DNA of 64,000 nucleotides from Aurantibacter_A sp965215845. GTDB lineage: Bacteria; Bacteroidota; Bacteroidia; Flavobacteriales; Flavobacteriaceae. The notes beneath the pieces were generated by a model. The model was given only the letters and a program-made list of their open reading frames with translations. It did not search any database and was not told the origin of the DNA. The stretch spans positions 496,001 to 560,000 of the forward strand of contig CBDCEL010000003.1 in assembly GCA_965215845.1 (NCBI GenBank), written 5' to 3'. Of this stretch, positions 40,033 through 48,734 are shown one piece after another. Numbering within the stretch: the stretch's first letter is position 1; each line of letters starts with the position of its first letter. The position numbers and the translations under genes were made by a program.

Positions 40033-42795
40033 TTAAAAAAGAGTGGTTTGCCCTTCGTCTTCATCATTCTTTTTCTTTCCTTTTCCAGCAGGTTTTTTTG
40101 GAAGGCTTTTTTCATCCGAGGGTTCCTTTTTCTTTTTGGGGACTTCTACATTTTCTTCATCAATGACCTCGATCTCCTCCGCCTTTTGAACTTCAGGCTC
40201 CTCGTAAGGCAAGGGATCCAAACCATTTATTTCCAACACCTTTTCTTTGGTCAGTTGGTTACCCATGGCCGTTATGCCCTTGACCGCAATAAACTCCTCC
40301 AAATTGATGGCGAGGTTTTCTTGGCGTTCCTTACCACGCTTTTTTTGAAATACGACCTCGGCCTGAGGGCGGTAGTCGGTAAATATCTTCTCTAAATACG
40401 ATTTCGGATGGTCGGTCAATATATTTTCTTCCTTATCTGGATTATCGATCAAAAATCGTTTCACATAGAACATTTGTTTTTCACCTTCCCAATAAATGGC
40501 CGATAGGGGTTTTTTGGGGATCCATTTTTCCAAAACGATCATTTCATCTTCAAATCGCAAAGTAAGTTCGGGAATAACCGTTTTCACCAACCCCTTTTGG
40601 TTAACAATCAATAGGCGGTCCTCGCTGGTGAACTCGCCTAAATACTCCCCTCTTTCATCGATGTTCAGGCGCTGAACGGTATCATCGAACCACAATTTTC
40701 TGGGTTTGAGGGTAGATAGCCCTTTTTCTTTTAGCTCTATTCGCTTTACGGAATATTTGGTGACAATATTTCCCTTTGTGCCACGACCCTTTATCAATAC
40801 ATCTGCGAAGTCAACATCCCATTTCAGTTTTTTGATGCTGCCAACGGCCCTGAGGTGCACGGTCACAACTTCTGCCTCCCCATTCGGATTGGCCGAAAAA
40901 TAGTATACGATAGTGCCTGCCTTGCCCTTGCCGACATCGTAGAGTTTATCCCGGGTAATACTGGTGACACTGAAACGCTTGATATAGGTGGCACCGCCCC
41001 TGCCGTCTTTGTAGATCATATTGTAAACGGTACGCTTGTCTTTTTTCTTGAATACCCCAACATGAAGAATGTTCTTACCTATAAAAGTCTTCGAATCGAC
41101 CTTGGTCACCATCATCTTTCCATCTTTGGTAAAAACGATGATGTCGTCGATATCGCTGCAATCGGTGACGTATTCATCCCTCCGCAGTGAGGTTCCTATA
41201 AAACCTTCTTCCCTGTTTACGTAGAGTTTGGTATTTCTGATGACCACTTTGGCGGCCTCGATGTTGTCGAAAATCTTGATTTCGGACTTTCGCTCGCGGC
41301 CCTTGCCGTATTTCACCTTTAATTCCTTGAAATAATCAATGGCAAATTGTATCAGGTTTGCCAGATTGTGCTTGACCTCGGCAATTTTCTTTTCAAGATT
41401 GTCAAGGTTTTGCTGTGCTTTGTCCAAGTCGAACTTCGAAATTCGCTTGATCCGTATTTCGGTCAACCTAACGATATCTTCTTCGGTAACCTTTCGTTTG
41501 AGCTTTTTGACATGGGGTTTCAAGCCTTTGTCAATAGCCGCTATTACACCTTCCCAAGTTTCCTCCTCTTCAATATCCCTATAAATTCTATTTTCGATGA
41601 AAATGCGTTCCAATGAGGCAAAATGCCAGTGTTCCTCAAGTTCCCCAAGTTGAATCTCCAGCTCCTGCTTCAATAAATCGACCGTATTGTCGGTGGAACG
41701 CTCCAACATTTCCTTTACCCCGATAAAAAGAGGCTTATTGTCTTCTATGATGCAACCGAGTGGAGAAATCGAAGATTCGCAGGCTGTAAACGCATATAGG
41801 GCATCTATGGTTTTATCAGGGGATATTCCCGAGGGCAGATGTACCAAAATCTCAACCTCTGCCGCAGTGTTGTCCTCGATTTTTTTGATTTTTATCTTGC
41901 CCTTGTCGTTTGCCCTTAGAATGGAATCTATTAAAGAAGAAGTATTGGTTCCATAAGGTATTTCATTGATAATCAAGGTGCTTTTGGTGTGTTGTGAAAT
42001 CCTTGCGCGAGTCCTGATCTTTCCACCGCGCATACCATCGTTGTAATTGGAAACATCAATGATGCCCCCAGTGGGAAAATCGGGAAATAGTTTGAAGCGC
42101 TTGCCCTGCAGGTGCTTTATCGATGCGTCAATTAATTCATTAAAATTATGGGGCATTATTTTGGTGGAAAGTCCGACCGCAATACCCTCGGCTCCCTGCG
42201 CCAAAAGCAACGGAAACATGACCGGAAGGTTTACCGGTTCCTTCTTTCGACCATCATAAGAAAGCTGCCATTCAGTGATTTTAGGGCTAAAAACCACATC
42301 AAGGGCGAACTTTGAGAGTCGTGCCTCAATGTACCGGGAAGCCGCTGCTCCGTCACCCGTTAAAATATTGCCCCAGTTGCCCTGTGTATCGATTAAGAGG
42401 TCTTTTTGACCGATTTGCACCATGGCATCACCAATACTGGCATCGCCATGAGGGTGATACTGCATCGTATGGCCCACCACATTGGCCACTTTATTGTAGC
42501 GCCCGTCATCAAGTTCTTTCAGGGCATGCATGATACGCCTTTGAACGGGCTTGAAGCCATCTTCGATGGCCGGTACCGCACGCTCAAGTATAACATAGCT
42601 GGCATAATCAAGAAACCAGTCTTTGTACATGCCAGTCACCCGGGTCAGGGCATCATCTTCTGGATCTTCATCATCCGAATCGTCCCACTCAACGTCTAGA
42701 CCATCGGAAGGATCGGCCTGTTCTTCGGCCGGTTGTTCTTGCTCTTCAGACCCTCCCTCGTCAGAAGGTAGGTTCAGCTCGTCATTTTCGTCCAT
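40033..42795 (-). CDS. parC: DNA topoisomerase IV subunit A (gyrase A family)
   Basis: A 920-residue DNA-cleaving subunit. The catalytic Tyr is in GAAASRYIEARLSKFA. Upstream are the 5Y-CAP elements YVILERAVPAIEDGFKPVQR and GDASIGDAMVQIGQ. The C-terminal half holds beta-propeller blades (DDIIVFTKDGKMMVTKVDSK, LLIVNQKGLVKTVIPE). The ends are unusual: a strongly acidic N-terminus (first 45 residues) and a Lys/Glu-rich C-terminal tail. It is paired with parE 40 bp upstream, which distinguishes it from gyrA. Confidence 0.93.
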   Translation of the reverse strand: MDENDELNLPSDEGGSEEQEQPAEEQADPSDGLDVEWDDSDDEDPEDDALTRVTGMYKDWFLDYASYVILERAVPAIEDGFKPVQRRIMHALKELDDGRYNKVANVVGHTMQYHPHGDASIGDAMVQIGQKDLLIDTQGNWGNILTGDGAAASRYIEARLSKFALDVVFSPKITEWQLSYDGRKKEPVNLPVMFPLLLAQGAEGIAVGLSTKIMPHNFNELIDASIKHLQGKRFKLFPDFPTGGIIDVSNYNDGMRGGKIRTRARISQHTKSTLIINEIPYGTNTSSLIDSILRANDKGKIKIKKIEDNTAAEVEILVHLPSGISPDKTIDALYAFTACESSISPLGCIIEDNKPLFIGVKEMLERSTDNTVDLLKQELEIQLGELEEHWHFASLERIFIENRIYRDIEEEETWEGVIAAIDKGLKPHVKKLKRKVTEEDIVRLTEIRIKRISKFDLDKAQQNLDNLEKKIAEVKHNLANLIQFAIDYFKELKVKYGKGRERKSEIKIFDNIEAAKVVIRNTKLYVNREEGFIGTSLRRDEYVTDCSDIDDIIVFTKDGKMMVTKVDSKTFIGKNILHVGVFKKKDKRTVYNMIYKDGRGGATYIKRFSVTSITRDKLYDVGKGKAGTIVYYFSANPNGEAEVVTVHLRAVGSIKKLKWDVDFADVLIKGRGTKGNIVTKYSVKRIELKEKGLSTLKPRKLWFDDTVQRLNIDERGEYLGEFTSEDRLLIVNQKGLVKTVIPELTLRFEDEMIVLEKWIPKKPLSAIYWEGEKQMFYVKRFLIDNPDKEENILTDHPKSYLEKIFTDYRPQAEVVFQKKRGKERQENLAINLEEFIAVKGITAMGNQLTKEKVLEINGLDPLPYEEPEVQKAEEIEVIDEENVEVPKKKKEPSDEKSLPKKPAGKGKKKNDEDEGQTTLF

Positions 42796-42835
42796 TCAAT
42801 ATTAGTCGGTAATTTTTATACTTAAAAAGTCTGTT

Positions 42836-44695
42836 TTACAGTTGATTTTCTGCTACTAAATCAACTTCTACTTTAAGGTTTTCGATAATAAACTTTTGGC
42901 GATCAGGGGTGTTTTTTCCCATATAAAAATTCAGCAGTTCCTCTATCGACATGGCCTTATCGAGCATCACAGGTTCCAATCTGATGTCATCACCGATGAA
43001 GTGTTTGAATTCATCGGGCGAAATCTCCCCCAACCCCTTGAATCTTGTGATTTCAGGTTTGCCCGATAGCTTCTCCAAGGCATCCTTTCGCTCTTGATCA
43101 CTATAACAGTAAATCGTCTCTTTTTTGTTGCGAACACGGAACAAGGGCGTTTGCAAAATATACAAATGTCCTTCCTTGATCAATTCGGGGAAAAACTGTA
43201 GAAAAAAAGTGATCAACAACAGGCGAATGTGCATGCCGTCCACGTCGGCATCCGTAGCGATTACGATATTGTTGTACCGTAAGTCTTCCATGGAATCCTC
43301 GATATTCAGGGCCGCCTGCAATAAATTGAACTCTTCGTTTTCGTATACGATTTTTTTTGACATGCCATAGGAGTTCAAAGGTTTTCCCCTAAGACTGAAC
43401 ACGGCCTGGGTGTTCACATTTCGGCTTTTCGTAATCGAACCAGAGGCCGAATCGCCCTCTGTTATGAACAATGTACTATCTAAGCGGTTGTCTTTTTTTA
43501 GATCGTCGAGATGCACCCGGCAATCGCGTAATTTTTTATTGTGCAGACTTGCCTTCTTGGCTCTTTCACGTGCCAATTTTCGAATTCCCGAAAGCTCTTT
43601 CCGTTCTTTTTCGGCCTGTATGATCTTTTTCTGCAACTTTTCGGCCGTCTCGGGGTTTTTGTGCAAATAATTATCCAGTTGGCGCCCTACAAAATCATTG
43701 ACGTAGGTACGCACCGTGGGAAAATTACCTCCCATTTCGGTGGATCCCAATTTGGTCTTGGTCTGGCTTTCAAAGACCGGTTCCATGACCTTGATCGAAA
43801 TGGCACTGATAATCGATTTCCTAATATCTGACGCGTCGTAATTTCTGCCGAAATGATCTCGTATCGTTTTGACGATCGCCTCTCTAAAAGCCGATTGGTG
43901 CGTACCACCTTGAGTGGTATGCTGACCATTGACAAAAGAATGGTATTCCTCTGAATATTGGGTTTTGCTATGTGTAATCGCCACTTCGATGTCATCCCCT
44001 TTCAAATGAATGACGGGATACAACATATCGTTCGAGTTGTTGTTATCTTCCAAAAGGTCTTTGAGCCCATTTTCAGAATGGAACTTCTCGCCATTGAAGA
44101 GAATGGTCAGTCCGGGGTTCAGGTACACATAATTTTTGAGCATACGCTCGATATACTCATTTCTATACTTGTATTTCTTAAAAATCCCTGGATCCGGGAT
44201 AAATGTAACCTTGGTTCCCCTTCGGCGCGTTGTTTCTTCGAGCAGTTCCTCGTTTTTGAGATTGCCCAATTCAAACTCCGCCGATTTAGATTTGCCGTCA
44301 CGGGTAGACTCGACCCGAAAATAAGATGACAGGGCGTTCACCGCCTTGGTGCCTACCCCATTGAGGCCAACCGATTTTTTAAAGGCACGGGTATCGTATT
44401 TACCACCGGTATTCATTTTCGACACCACATCGACCACCTTTCCCAAAGGTATTCCACGCCCATAATCACGTACGATTACCCGTTCGCCCTGAACTGAGAT
44501 CTCAATCGTCTTACCGGCGCCCATTACAAACTCATCGATACAATTGTCAATGGTTTCCTTCAAGAGGATGTAGATTCCGTCATCGGCCGAAGATCCGTCA
44601 CCTAGCTTACCGATGTACATACCTGGACGGAGCCGGATATGCTCTTTCCAATCAAGGGACCGTATGTTTTCCTCGGTATATTGTGACTTCGCCAT
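42836..44695 (-). CDS. parE: DNA topoisomerase IV subunit B (gyrase B family)
   Basis: A 619-residue ATPase subunit. The GHKL fold shows LKETIDNCIDEFVMGAGKTI (Asn for magnesium), VRDYGRGIPLGKV and GLNGVGTKAVNALSSYF. The transducer has GQHTTQGGTHQSAFREA. The TOPRIM domain has LFITEGDSASGSITKSR and ATDADVDGMHIRLLL. The partner parC follows. The sequence upstream of the ATG is a degenerate short-repeat leader. Confidence 0.95.
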   Translation of the reverse strand: MAKSQYTEENIRSLDWKEHIRLRPGMYIGKLGDGSSADDGIYILLKETIDNCIDEFVMGAGKTIEISVQGERVIVRDYGRGIPLGKVVDVVSKMNTGGKYDTRAFKKSVGLNGVGTKAVNALSSYFRVESTRDGKSKSAEFELGNLKNEELLEETTRRRGTKVTFIPDPGIFKKYKYRNEYIERMLKNYVYLNPGLTILFNGEKFHSENGLKDLLEDNNNSNDMLYPVIHLKGDDIEVAITHSKTQYSEEYHSFVNGQHTTQGGTHQSAFREAIVKTIRDHFGRNYDASDIRKSIISAISIKVMEPVFESQTKTKLGSTEMGGNFPTVRTYVNDFVGRQLDNYLHKNPETAEKLQKKIIQAEKERKELSGIRKLARERAKKASLHNKKLRDCRVHLDDLKKDNRLDSTLFITEGDSASGSITKSRNVNTQAVFSLRGKPLNSYGMSKKIVYENEEFNLLQAALNIEDSMEDLRYNNIVIATDADVDGMHIRLLLITFFLQFFPELIKEGHLYILQTPLFRVRNKKETIYCYSDQERKDALEKLSGKPEITRFKGLGEISPDEFKHFIGDDIRLEPVMLDKAMSIEELLNFYMGKNTPDRQKFIIENLKVEVDLVAENQL

Positions 44696-45044
44696 TGTGG
44701 GTTCGTAAATCGTTGTTCGTTATTTGTTGCTTGTTACTCGTTATTTTGAAATCCGATTATCCGCATAAAAACAGTACGCAAAATTGTTTCTGAAAGACCG
44801 TTAACCTATAACGGTCAACGAATAACCGAAGCAATCGCTTCATTCCTGCTAATATAAAATTCTAAGGCAGAAAACAAAATGGGGGCTTTGGAAAGTAATT
44901 AACAAAGGAAATAGGGGAATTGTTGATAGAACACGCCCTCCTATGAACGAAAACTCCAAATTCCAAATGACAAACTCCTAATCGGTTTATATTACATTCT
45001 TGGACCTCGGAATTTGGGATTTGAACTTTACAAGCCCAGCAAGT
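44696..45044. other. Gene-free spacer between ychF and parE, with repeats and a palindrome
   Basis: 349 bp without a credible gene. Next to parE it carries a degenerate tandem repeat (44701-44748, units like TCGTTATTT and TTGTTCG on the plus strand). Around 44792-44816 is a perfect palindrome, and at 44945-45025 another low-complexity patch with CCAAATTCCAAATG-type and GGAATTTGGGATTTG repeats. Confidence 0.6.
44796..44816. repeat. Palindrome between ychF and parE
   Basis: GACCGTTA (44796-44803), ACCTA loop, TAACGGTC (44809-44816) is a perfect 8-bp inverted repeat. On the minus strand it is followed by TTTC and then mixed sequence, so it is either a weak terminator of ychF or an operator for parE. 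Confidence 0.45.
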
Positions 45045-46139
45045 TCAAACATTAAACCTAAAATGCATCACATCGCCGTCTTGAACCACATAGTCCTTGC
45101 CTTCGACCCGCATCTTGCCGGCTTCTTTTACTTTTTGCTCACTACCGTAGTTGACATAGTCGTCATAGCCGATTACCTCGGCCCGAATAAAGCCTTTTTC
45201 AAAATCGGTATGGATAACCCCTGCGGCTTGCGGTGCGGTAGCCCCAACCGGTATTGTCCAAGCTCGAACTTCCTTTTCCCCGGCCGTGAAGTAGGTTTCC
45301 AAATCCAATAACCGATAGGCGCCGCGAATTAATTTTGCCGAACCAGGTTCTGACAAACCAAGATCTTCCAAGAACATTTGCCGTTCTTCAAAAGTCTCCA
45401 ACTCAGTGATGTCGGCCTCGGTACCCACCGCCAACACGACCACTTCGGCCTTTTCATTGACGACCGCCGCTTTTACCTTCTCCACATAATCATTGCCCGA
45501 TACGGCCGAATCTTCATCTACATTACAAACATACATTACGGGTTTATCGGTGATGAATTGTAAAGGTTTTATGTACTCATTTCGATCATCCGTTTCAATT
45601 TCAATGGCACGTAATGATATGCCCGACTCTAGGCCTTCTTTTACCTTTTGCAACACGGCCTCTTCTTTTTGCGCCTCTTTATTTCCGGTGCGGGCCGCTC
45701 TTTTAACCTTGTCCAGTTTTTTTTCAACGGTTTCGAGATCCTTGAGCTGAAGTTCCATGTCGATCGTTTCCTTGTCTCGAATAGGGTCTACCGATCCATC
45801 GACATGTACGATATTGTCGTTGTCGAAACATCGCAACACATGTAAAATAGCGTCGGTCTCGCGAATATTGCCCAAAAACTGATTGCCCAGGCCCTCCCCT
45901 TTGCTAGCACCTTTTACCAAACCGGCTATATCCACTATTTCCACGGTGGCCGGCAAGACGCGCTGCGGGTTCACCAGTTCTTCCAGTTTGGCCAATCTCT
46001 GGTCGGGAACGTTTACCACCCCGATATTCGGCTCGATCGTACAAAACGGAAAGTTTGCACTTTGCGCCTTCGCATTCGAAAGGCAATTGAAAAGGGTCGA
46101 CTTCCCAACATTGGGCAATCCTACGATACCTGCTTTCAT
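45045..46139 (-). CDS. ychF: Redox-regulated ATPase / Obg-family GTPase YchF
   Basis: A 364-residue protein of the Obg superfamily that prefers ATP and associates with ribosomes. Motifs are GLPNVGKSTLFNCLSNAKAQ (G1), FPFCTIEPNIGVVNVPD, DIAGLVKGASKGEGLGNQFL (G3), and a C-terminal TGS-like domain ending YVVQDGDVMHFRFNV. Length and all motifs are normal. It has its own exact -7 box. Confidence 0.96.
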   Translation of the reverse strand: MKAGIVGLPNVGKSTLFNCLSNAKAQSANFPFCTIEPNIGVVNVPDQRLAKLEELVNPQRVLPATVEIVDIAGLVKGASKGEGLGNQFLGNIRETDAILHVLRCFDNDNIVHVDGSVDPIRDKETIDMELQLKDLETVEKKLDKVKRAARTGNKEAQKEEAVLQKVKEGLESGISLRAIEIETDDRNEYIKPLQFITDKPVMYVCNVDEDSAVSGNDYVEKVKAAVVNEKAEVVVLAVGTEADITELETFEERQMFLEDLGLSEPGSAKLIRGAYRLLDLETYFTAGEKEVRAWTIPVGATAPQAAGVIHTDFEKGFIRAEVIGYDDYVNYGSEQKVKEAGKMRVEGKDYVVQDGDVMHFRFNV

Positions 46140-46191
46140 TTTTTTGGCGTTAGTTTCTAGACGTAAAACGCAAGATTTCTTTATTCGGCCG

Positions 46192-46199
46192 CAAAGATA
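46192..46199 (-). promoter_or_regulatory. -7 box for ychF
   Basis: TATCTTTG followed by C on the minus strand is an exact TAnnTTTG match, 52 bp before the ATG. No TTG at -33 is apparent. Confidence 0.5.
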
Positions 46200-46209
46200 G
46201 TTTTTCCAT

Positions 46210-46218
46210 TATATTTAG
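46210..46218 (+). promoter_or_regulatory. Candidate -7 box for the arginase-family gene
   Basis: TATATTTAG is one base away from TAnnTTTG and lies 24 bp before the ATG at 46243. It stands back to back with the ychF box in the short divergent spacer. Confidence 0.35.
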
Positions 46219-46242
46219 CACACCGTAAATCAGGCATTCTTA

Positions 46243-47025
46243 ATGGGGAAAGTAGGGCTACAAGGAATTCTATACGACGAAAAGTCATCCTATTTAAGAG
46301 GTGCGTCTTTGGCCCCTCCATTGATCAGAGAGGCGTACCGCAGTACATCAGCCAACTTTTTTGCCGAAAATGGTATTGAGATAAGACCAGGAAATTTTGC
46401 TGATTTAGGAGATTTTGAAATAAGTCAATATTTTGATATTGAAAACATTACATATGCTAATCTAAAAAATCACTCAAGACTGATTTCTTTGGGTGGAGAC
46501 CATTCGATTACCTATCCCGTTCTCAAGGCCTTTAACAAAATACACGGTGGCCTCGACATGCTGCATATCGATGCGCATGCCGATCTTTATGATGAATTCG
46601 AGGGTGATAAATATTCGCATGCCTGCCCTTTTGCCCGAATCATGGAAGACAACTTGGTCAATCGACTCGTTCAAATCGGGATACGAACCCTTTCGACCCA
46701 TCAAAGGGCTCAAGCAGAAAAATTTGATGTCGAAACCATCGAAATGAAGAATTTCAAGCTGTCGGCACTCCCAAAATTCACAAGCCCATTGTACATTTCC
46801 TTGGATATCGATGCATTGGATCCGGCCTTTGCCCCAGGGGTTTCGCATCACGAGCCTGGGGGACTTACCACAAGAGAGGTTCTAAATATCATTCAAGAGG
46901 TCGAGGTGCCTATTCTTGGGGCAGATATTGTCGAGTATAATCCAAAAAGGGACATTCATGATATGACGGCAATGGTCTGTGCCAAGTTTTTAAAGGAGAT
47001 TCTTTCAAAAATGCTTGGGAAGTAG
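46243..47025 (+). CDS. Arginase/agmatinase-family ureohydrolase
   Basis: A 260-residue binuclear manganese hydrolase. Metal ligands are in LISLGGDHSITYPVL (His), MLHIDAHADLYDEF (Asp-x-His-x-Asp) and YISLDIDALDPAFAPGVSHH (Asp-x-Asp), with the family glycine-rich EPGGLTTREVL after it. It should cleave a guanidino compound to release urea or formamide. The split between agmatinase, formimidoylglutamase and guanidinobutyrase cannot be made from the sequence alone. It is divergent from ychF. Confidence 0.88.
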   Translation: MGKVGLQGILYDEKSSYLRGASLAPPLIREAYRSTSANFFAENGIEIRPGNFADLGDFEISQYFDIENITYANLKNHSRLISLGGDHSITYPVLKAFNKIHGGLDMLHIDAHADLYDEFEGDKYSHACPFARIMEDNLVNRLVQIGIRTLSTHQRAQAEKFDVETIEMKNFKLSALPKFTSPLYISLDIDALDPAFAPGVSHHEPGGLTTREVLNIIQEVEVPILGADIVEYNPKRDIHDMTAMVCAKFLKEILSKMLGK

Positions 47026-47120
47026 ATTTTAGATTCGACCTTGGGTCTTTTTCCATTGCACCTTGGACAAAATACAAACAAGTCGGGCTAAGTCTATCGT
47101 CTAAAACAGGGGGCTAGCAG

Positions 47121-47474
47121 CTACTCCTCAGGATGCATGAAGGCCTGCTTCCCCAATAGTGTTTCTTCACTTTCCACGCGATCTTCATCGGGTACGCAAC
47201 AATCCACAGGGCATACTGCCGCACACTGGGGTTCTTCATGAAACCCTTTGCATTCAGTGCATTTATCGGGTACGATATAATAGATTTCATCGCTGACAGG
47301 CTCTTGAACCTCATCTGCATTTACGGCCTTGCCATCGGTAAGTACCACATCGCCCTGTAACGATGTTCCATCCGAATATCTCCATTCATCGGCCCCTTCA
47401 TAAATTGCGGTATTCGGACATTCAGGTTCACATGCCCCGCAATTGATACATTCATCTGTTATGATAATCGCCAT
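47121..47474 (-). CDS. 4Fe-4S dicluster ferredoxin
   Basis: A 117-residue ferredoxin. The first cluster motif is CINCGACEPECPNTAIYEG, and the second is CTECKGFHEEPQCAAVCPVD, with a wider spacing between its second and third Cys, as in the YfhL/FdxA-like type. A loop of about 40 residues separates the two halves. It likely transfers low-potential electrons, partner unknown. It is divergent from the acyl-CoA reductase gene and shares an interlocked promoter region with it. Confidence 0.92.
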   Translation of the reverse strand: MAIIITDECINCGACEPECPNTAIYEGADEWRYSDGTSLQGDVVLTDGKAVNADEVQEPVSDEIYYIVPDKCTECKGFHEEPQCAAVCPVDCCVPDEDRVESEETLLGKQAFMHPEE

Positions 47475-47533
47475 CTTCCGTTATTTTTTTTAAGTCGCAC
47501 CCGATAGTTAGAACGGAGTCTTATACCGTTTCT

Positions 47534-47541
47534 TACTTTTG
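47534..47541 (+). promoter_or_regulatory. -7 box for the acyl-CoA reductase gene
   Basis: TACTTTTG followed by C is an exact TAnnTTTG match, 41 bp before the ATG at 47583. Only a degenerate TTA is found upstream as -33. It lies next to the opposed box of the ferredoxin gene. Confidence 0.5.
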
Positions 47542-47546
47542 CGCTG

Positions 47547-47577
47547 CAAAGGTACTCGCAAAATGAATCTTGTACAA
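47547..47577 (-). promoter_or_regulatory. Promoter of the ferredoxin gene
   Basis: On the minus strand TTG (47577-47575), a 20-bp spacer and TACCTTTG followed by C (47554-47547) match the Bacteroidota promoter. Its start site would fall in or beside the opposing -7 box at 47534-47541, so the two promoters overlap. Confidence 0.6.
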
Positions 47578-47582
47578 GTATT

Positions 47583-48638
47583 ATGAATAACCAAAGATCC
47601 AGAACAAACGCTTTTGTCAAACTCGGAACTTTTTTAACGGAGTTTTGCGAATATGCGAAAAAGAACGAAGTTAATCCGATCGATACGTGGTTCAACCGCA
47701 TGGATGAGGTAGTGCGAATGGCTGGTCATAAAAATGGTTGGTTCGATAAAGAAAACGTGCTTTTTGCCCTGCAACGCTGGGGAGATCTTTTGACAAGGGA
47801 GAACCTTGAAACCTGGATATCAAAATATGAGCTAGGCAAAAATTCGAAAAAGTCTGTGGCCATCATCATGGCAGGCAACATCCCACTTGTGGGTTTTCAC
47901 GACTTCCTATGCGTTCTGATTACGGGAAACAAGGCCATTGTCAAACTTTCTGATAACGACAATACTCTTTTGCCGTTCCTTTCCGATTTCTTGGTAGAAG
48001 TAGAACCTTACCTAAAGGAAGAAATCGAATTTATCGATGGAAAGTTGGCAGACTTTGATGCGGTGATCGCCACCGGAAGCAACAATACCGCGCGTTACTT
48101 CGACTATTATTTTGGCAATAAACCGAATATCATCAGAAAGAACAGAAACTCGATAGCCGTTTTAAAGGGCAAGGAAACCAAAGAGCAGCTACAAGCATTG
48201 GGCAAGGATATATTCCAGTATTACGGCCTAGGTTGCCGATCGGTATCAAAAATCTTTGTGCCGACGGGATACGATTTCGATGTTTTTTTCAAGGCGATCT
48301 ACAACTTCAATGCCATTGCCGACCAAATAAAATATTCCAATAACTATGACTACAACAAGGCGGTCTATTTGATGAGCGATTTCAAAATTCTCGACAATGG
48401 GTTTCTAATCCTTAAGGAGGATATCAATTACCACTCCCCTATAGCCTCCCTGAATTACGAACATTATACTTCAGAAGATGAATTGAAAAGACGTTTGCAA
48501 AGCGATGCGGATCAGCTTCAGTGCATCGTCTCATCCAATTTCATTGAGGGCGAAGTCGAATTTGGTCAAACCCAGATCCCGGATTTGGATGATTACGCTG
48601 ATGGAATCGACACTGTTGATTTCCTGTTAAAAACATAA
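47583..48638 (+). CDS. LuxC-type acyl-CoA reductase
   Basis: A 351-residue protein of the LuxC/aldehyde-dehydrogenase-related acyl reductase family. Features are VAIIMAGNIPLVGFHDFLCV, KLSDNDNTLLPFLSDFL, AVIATGSNNTARYFDYYFG, KPNIIRKNRNSIAVLKGKET and YYGLGCRSVSKIFVPTGYD, whose Cys is the likely acyl-thioester nucleophile. It would reduce an acyl-CoA to the aldehyde with a nicotinamide cofactor. It lies upstream of serC and divergent from a ferredoxin; that neighbourhood is common in Bacteroidota, but its physiological substrate is unknown. Confidence 0.85.
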   Translation: MNNQRSRTNAFVKLGTFLTEFCEYAKKNEVNPIDTWFNRMDEVVRMAGHKNGWFDKENVLFALQRWGDLLTRENLETWISKYELGKNSKKSVAIIMAGNIPLVGFHDFLCVLITGNKAIVKLSDNDNTLLPFLSDFLVEVEPYLKEEIEFIDGKLADFDAVIATGSNNTARYFDYYFGNKPNIIRKNRNSIAVLKGKETKEQLQALGKDIFQYYGLGCRSVSKIFVPTGYDFDVFFKAIYNFNAIADQIKYSNNYDYNKAVYLMSDFKILDNGFLILKEDINYHSPIASLNYEHYTSEDELKRRLQSDADQLQCIVSSNFIEGEVEFGQTQIPDLDDYADGIDTVDFLLKT

Positions 48639-48734
48639 CAGAATAATCGTTCTCCCCTGGTGCTATTTTCCGTTTAATTTAAGACCTTTAGCGGCTCCGA
48701 TCAAAAGACGTTACAGAACCAAATTCAGCATACT

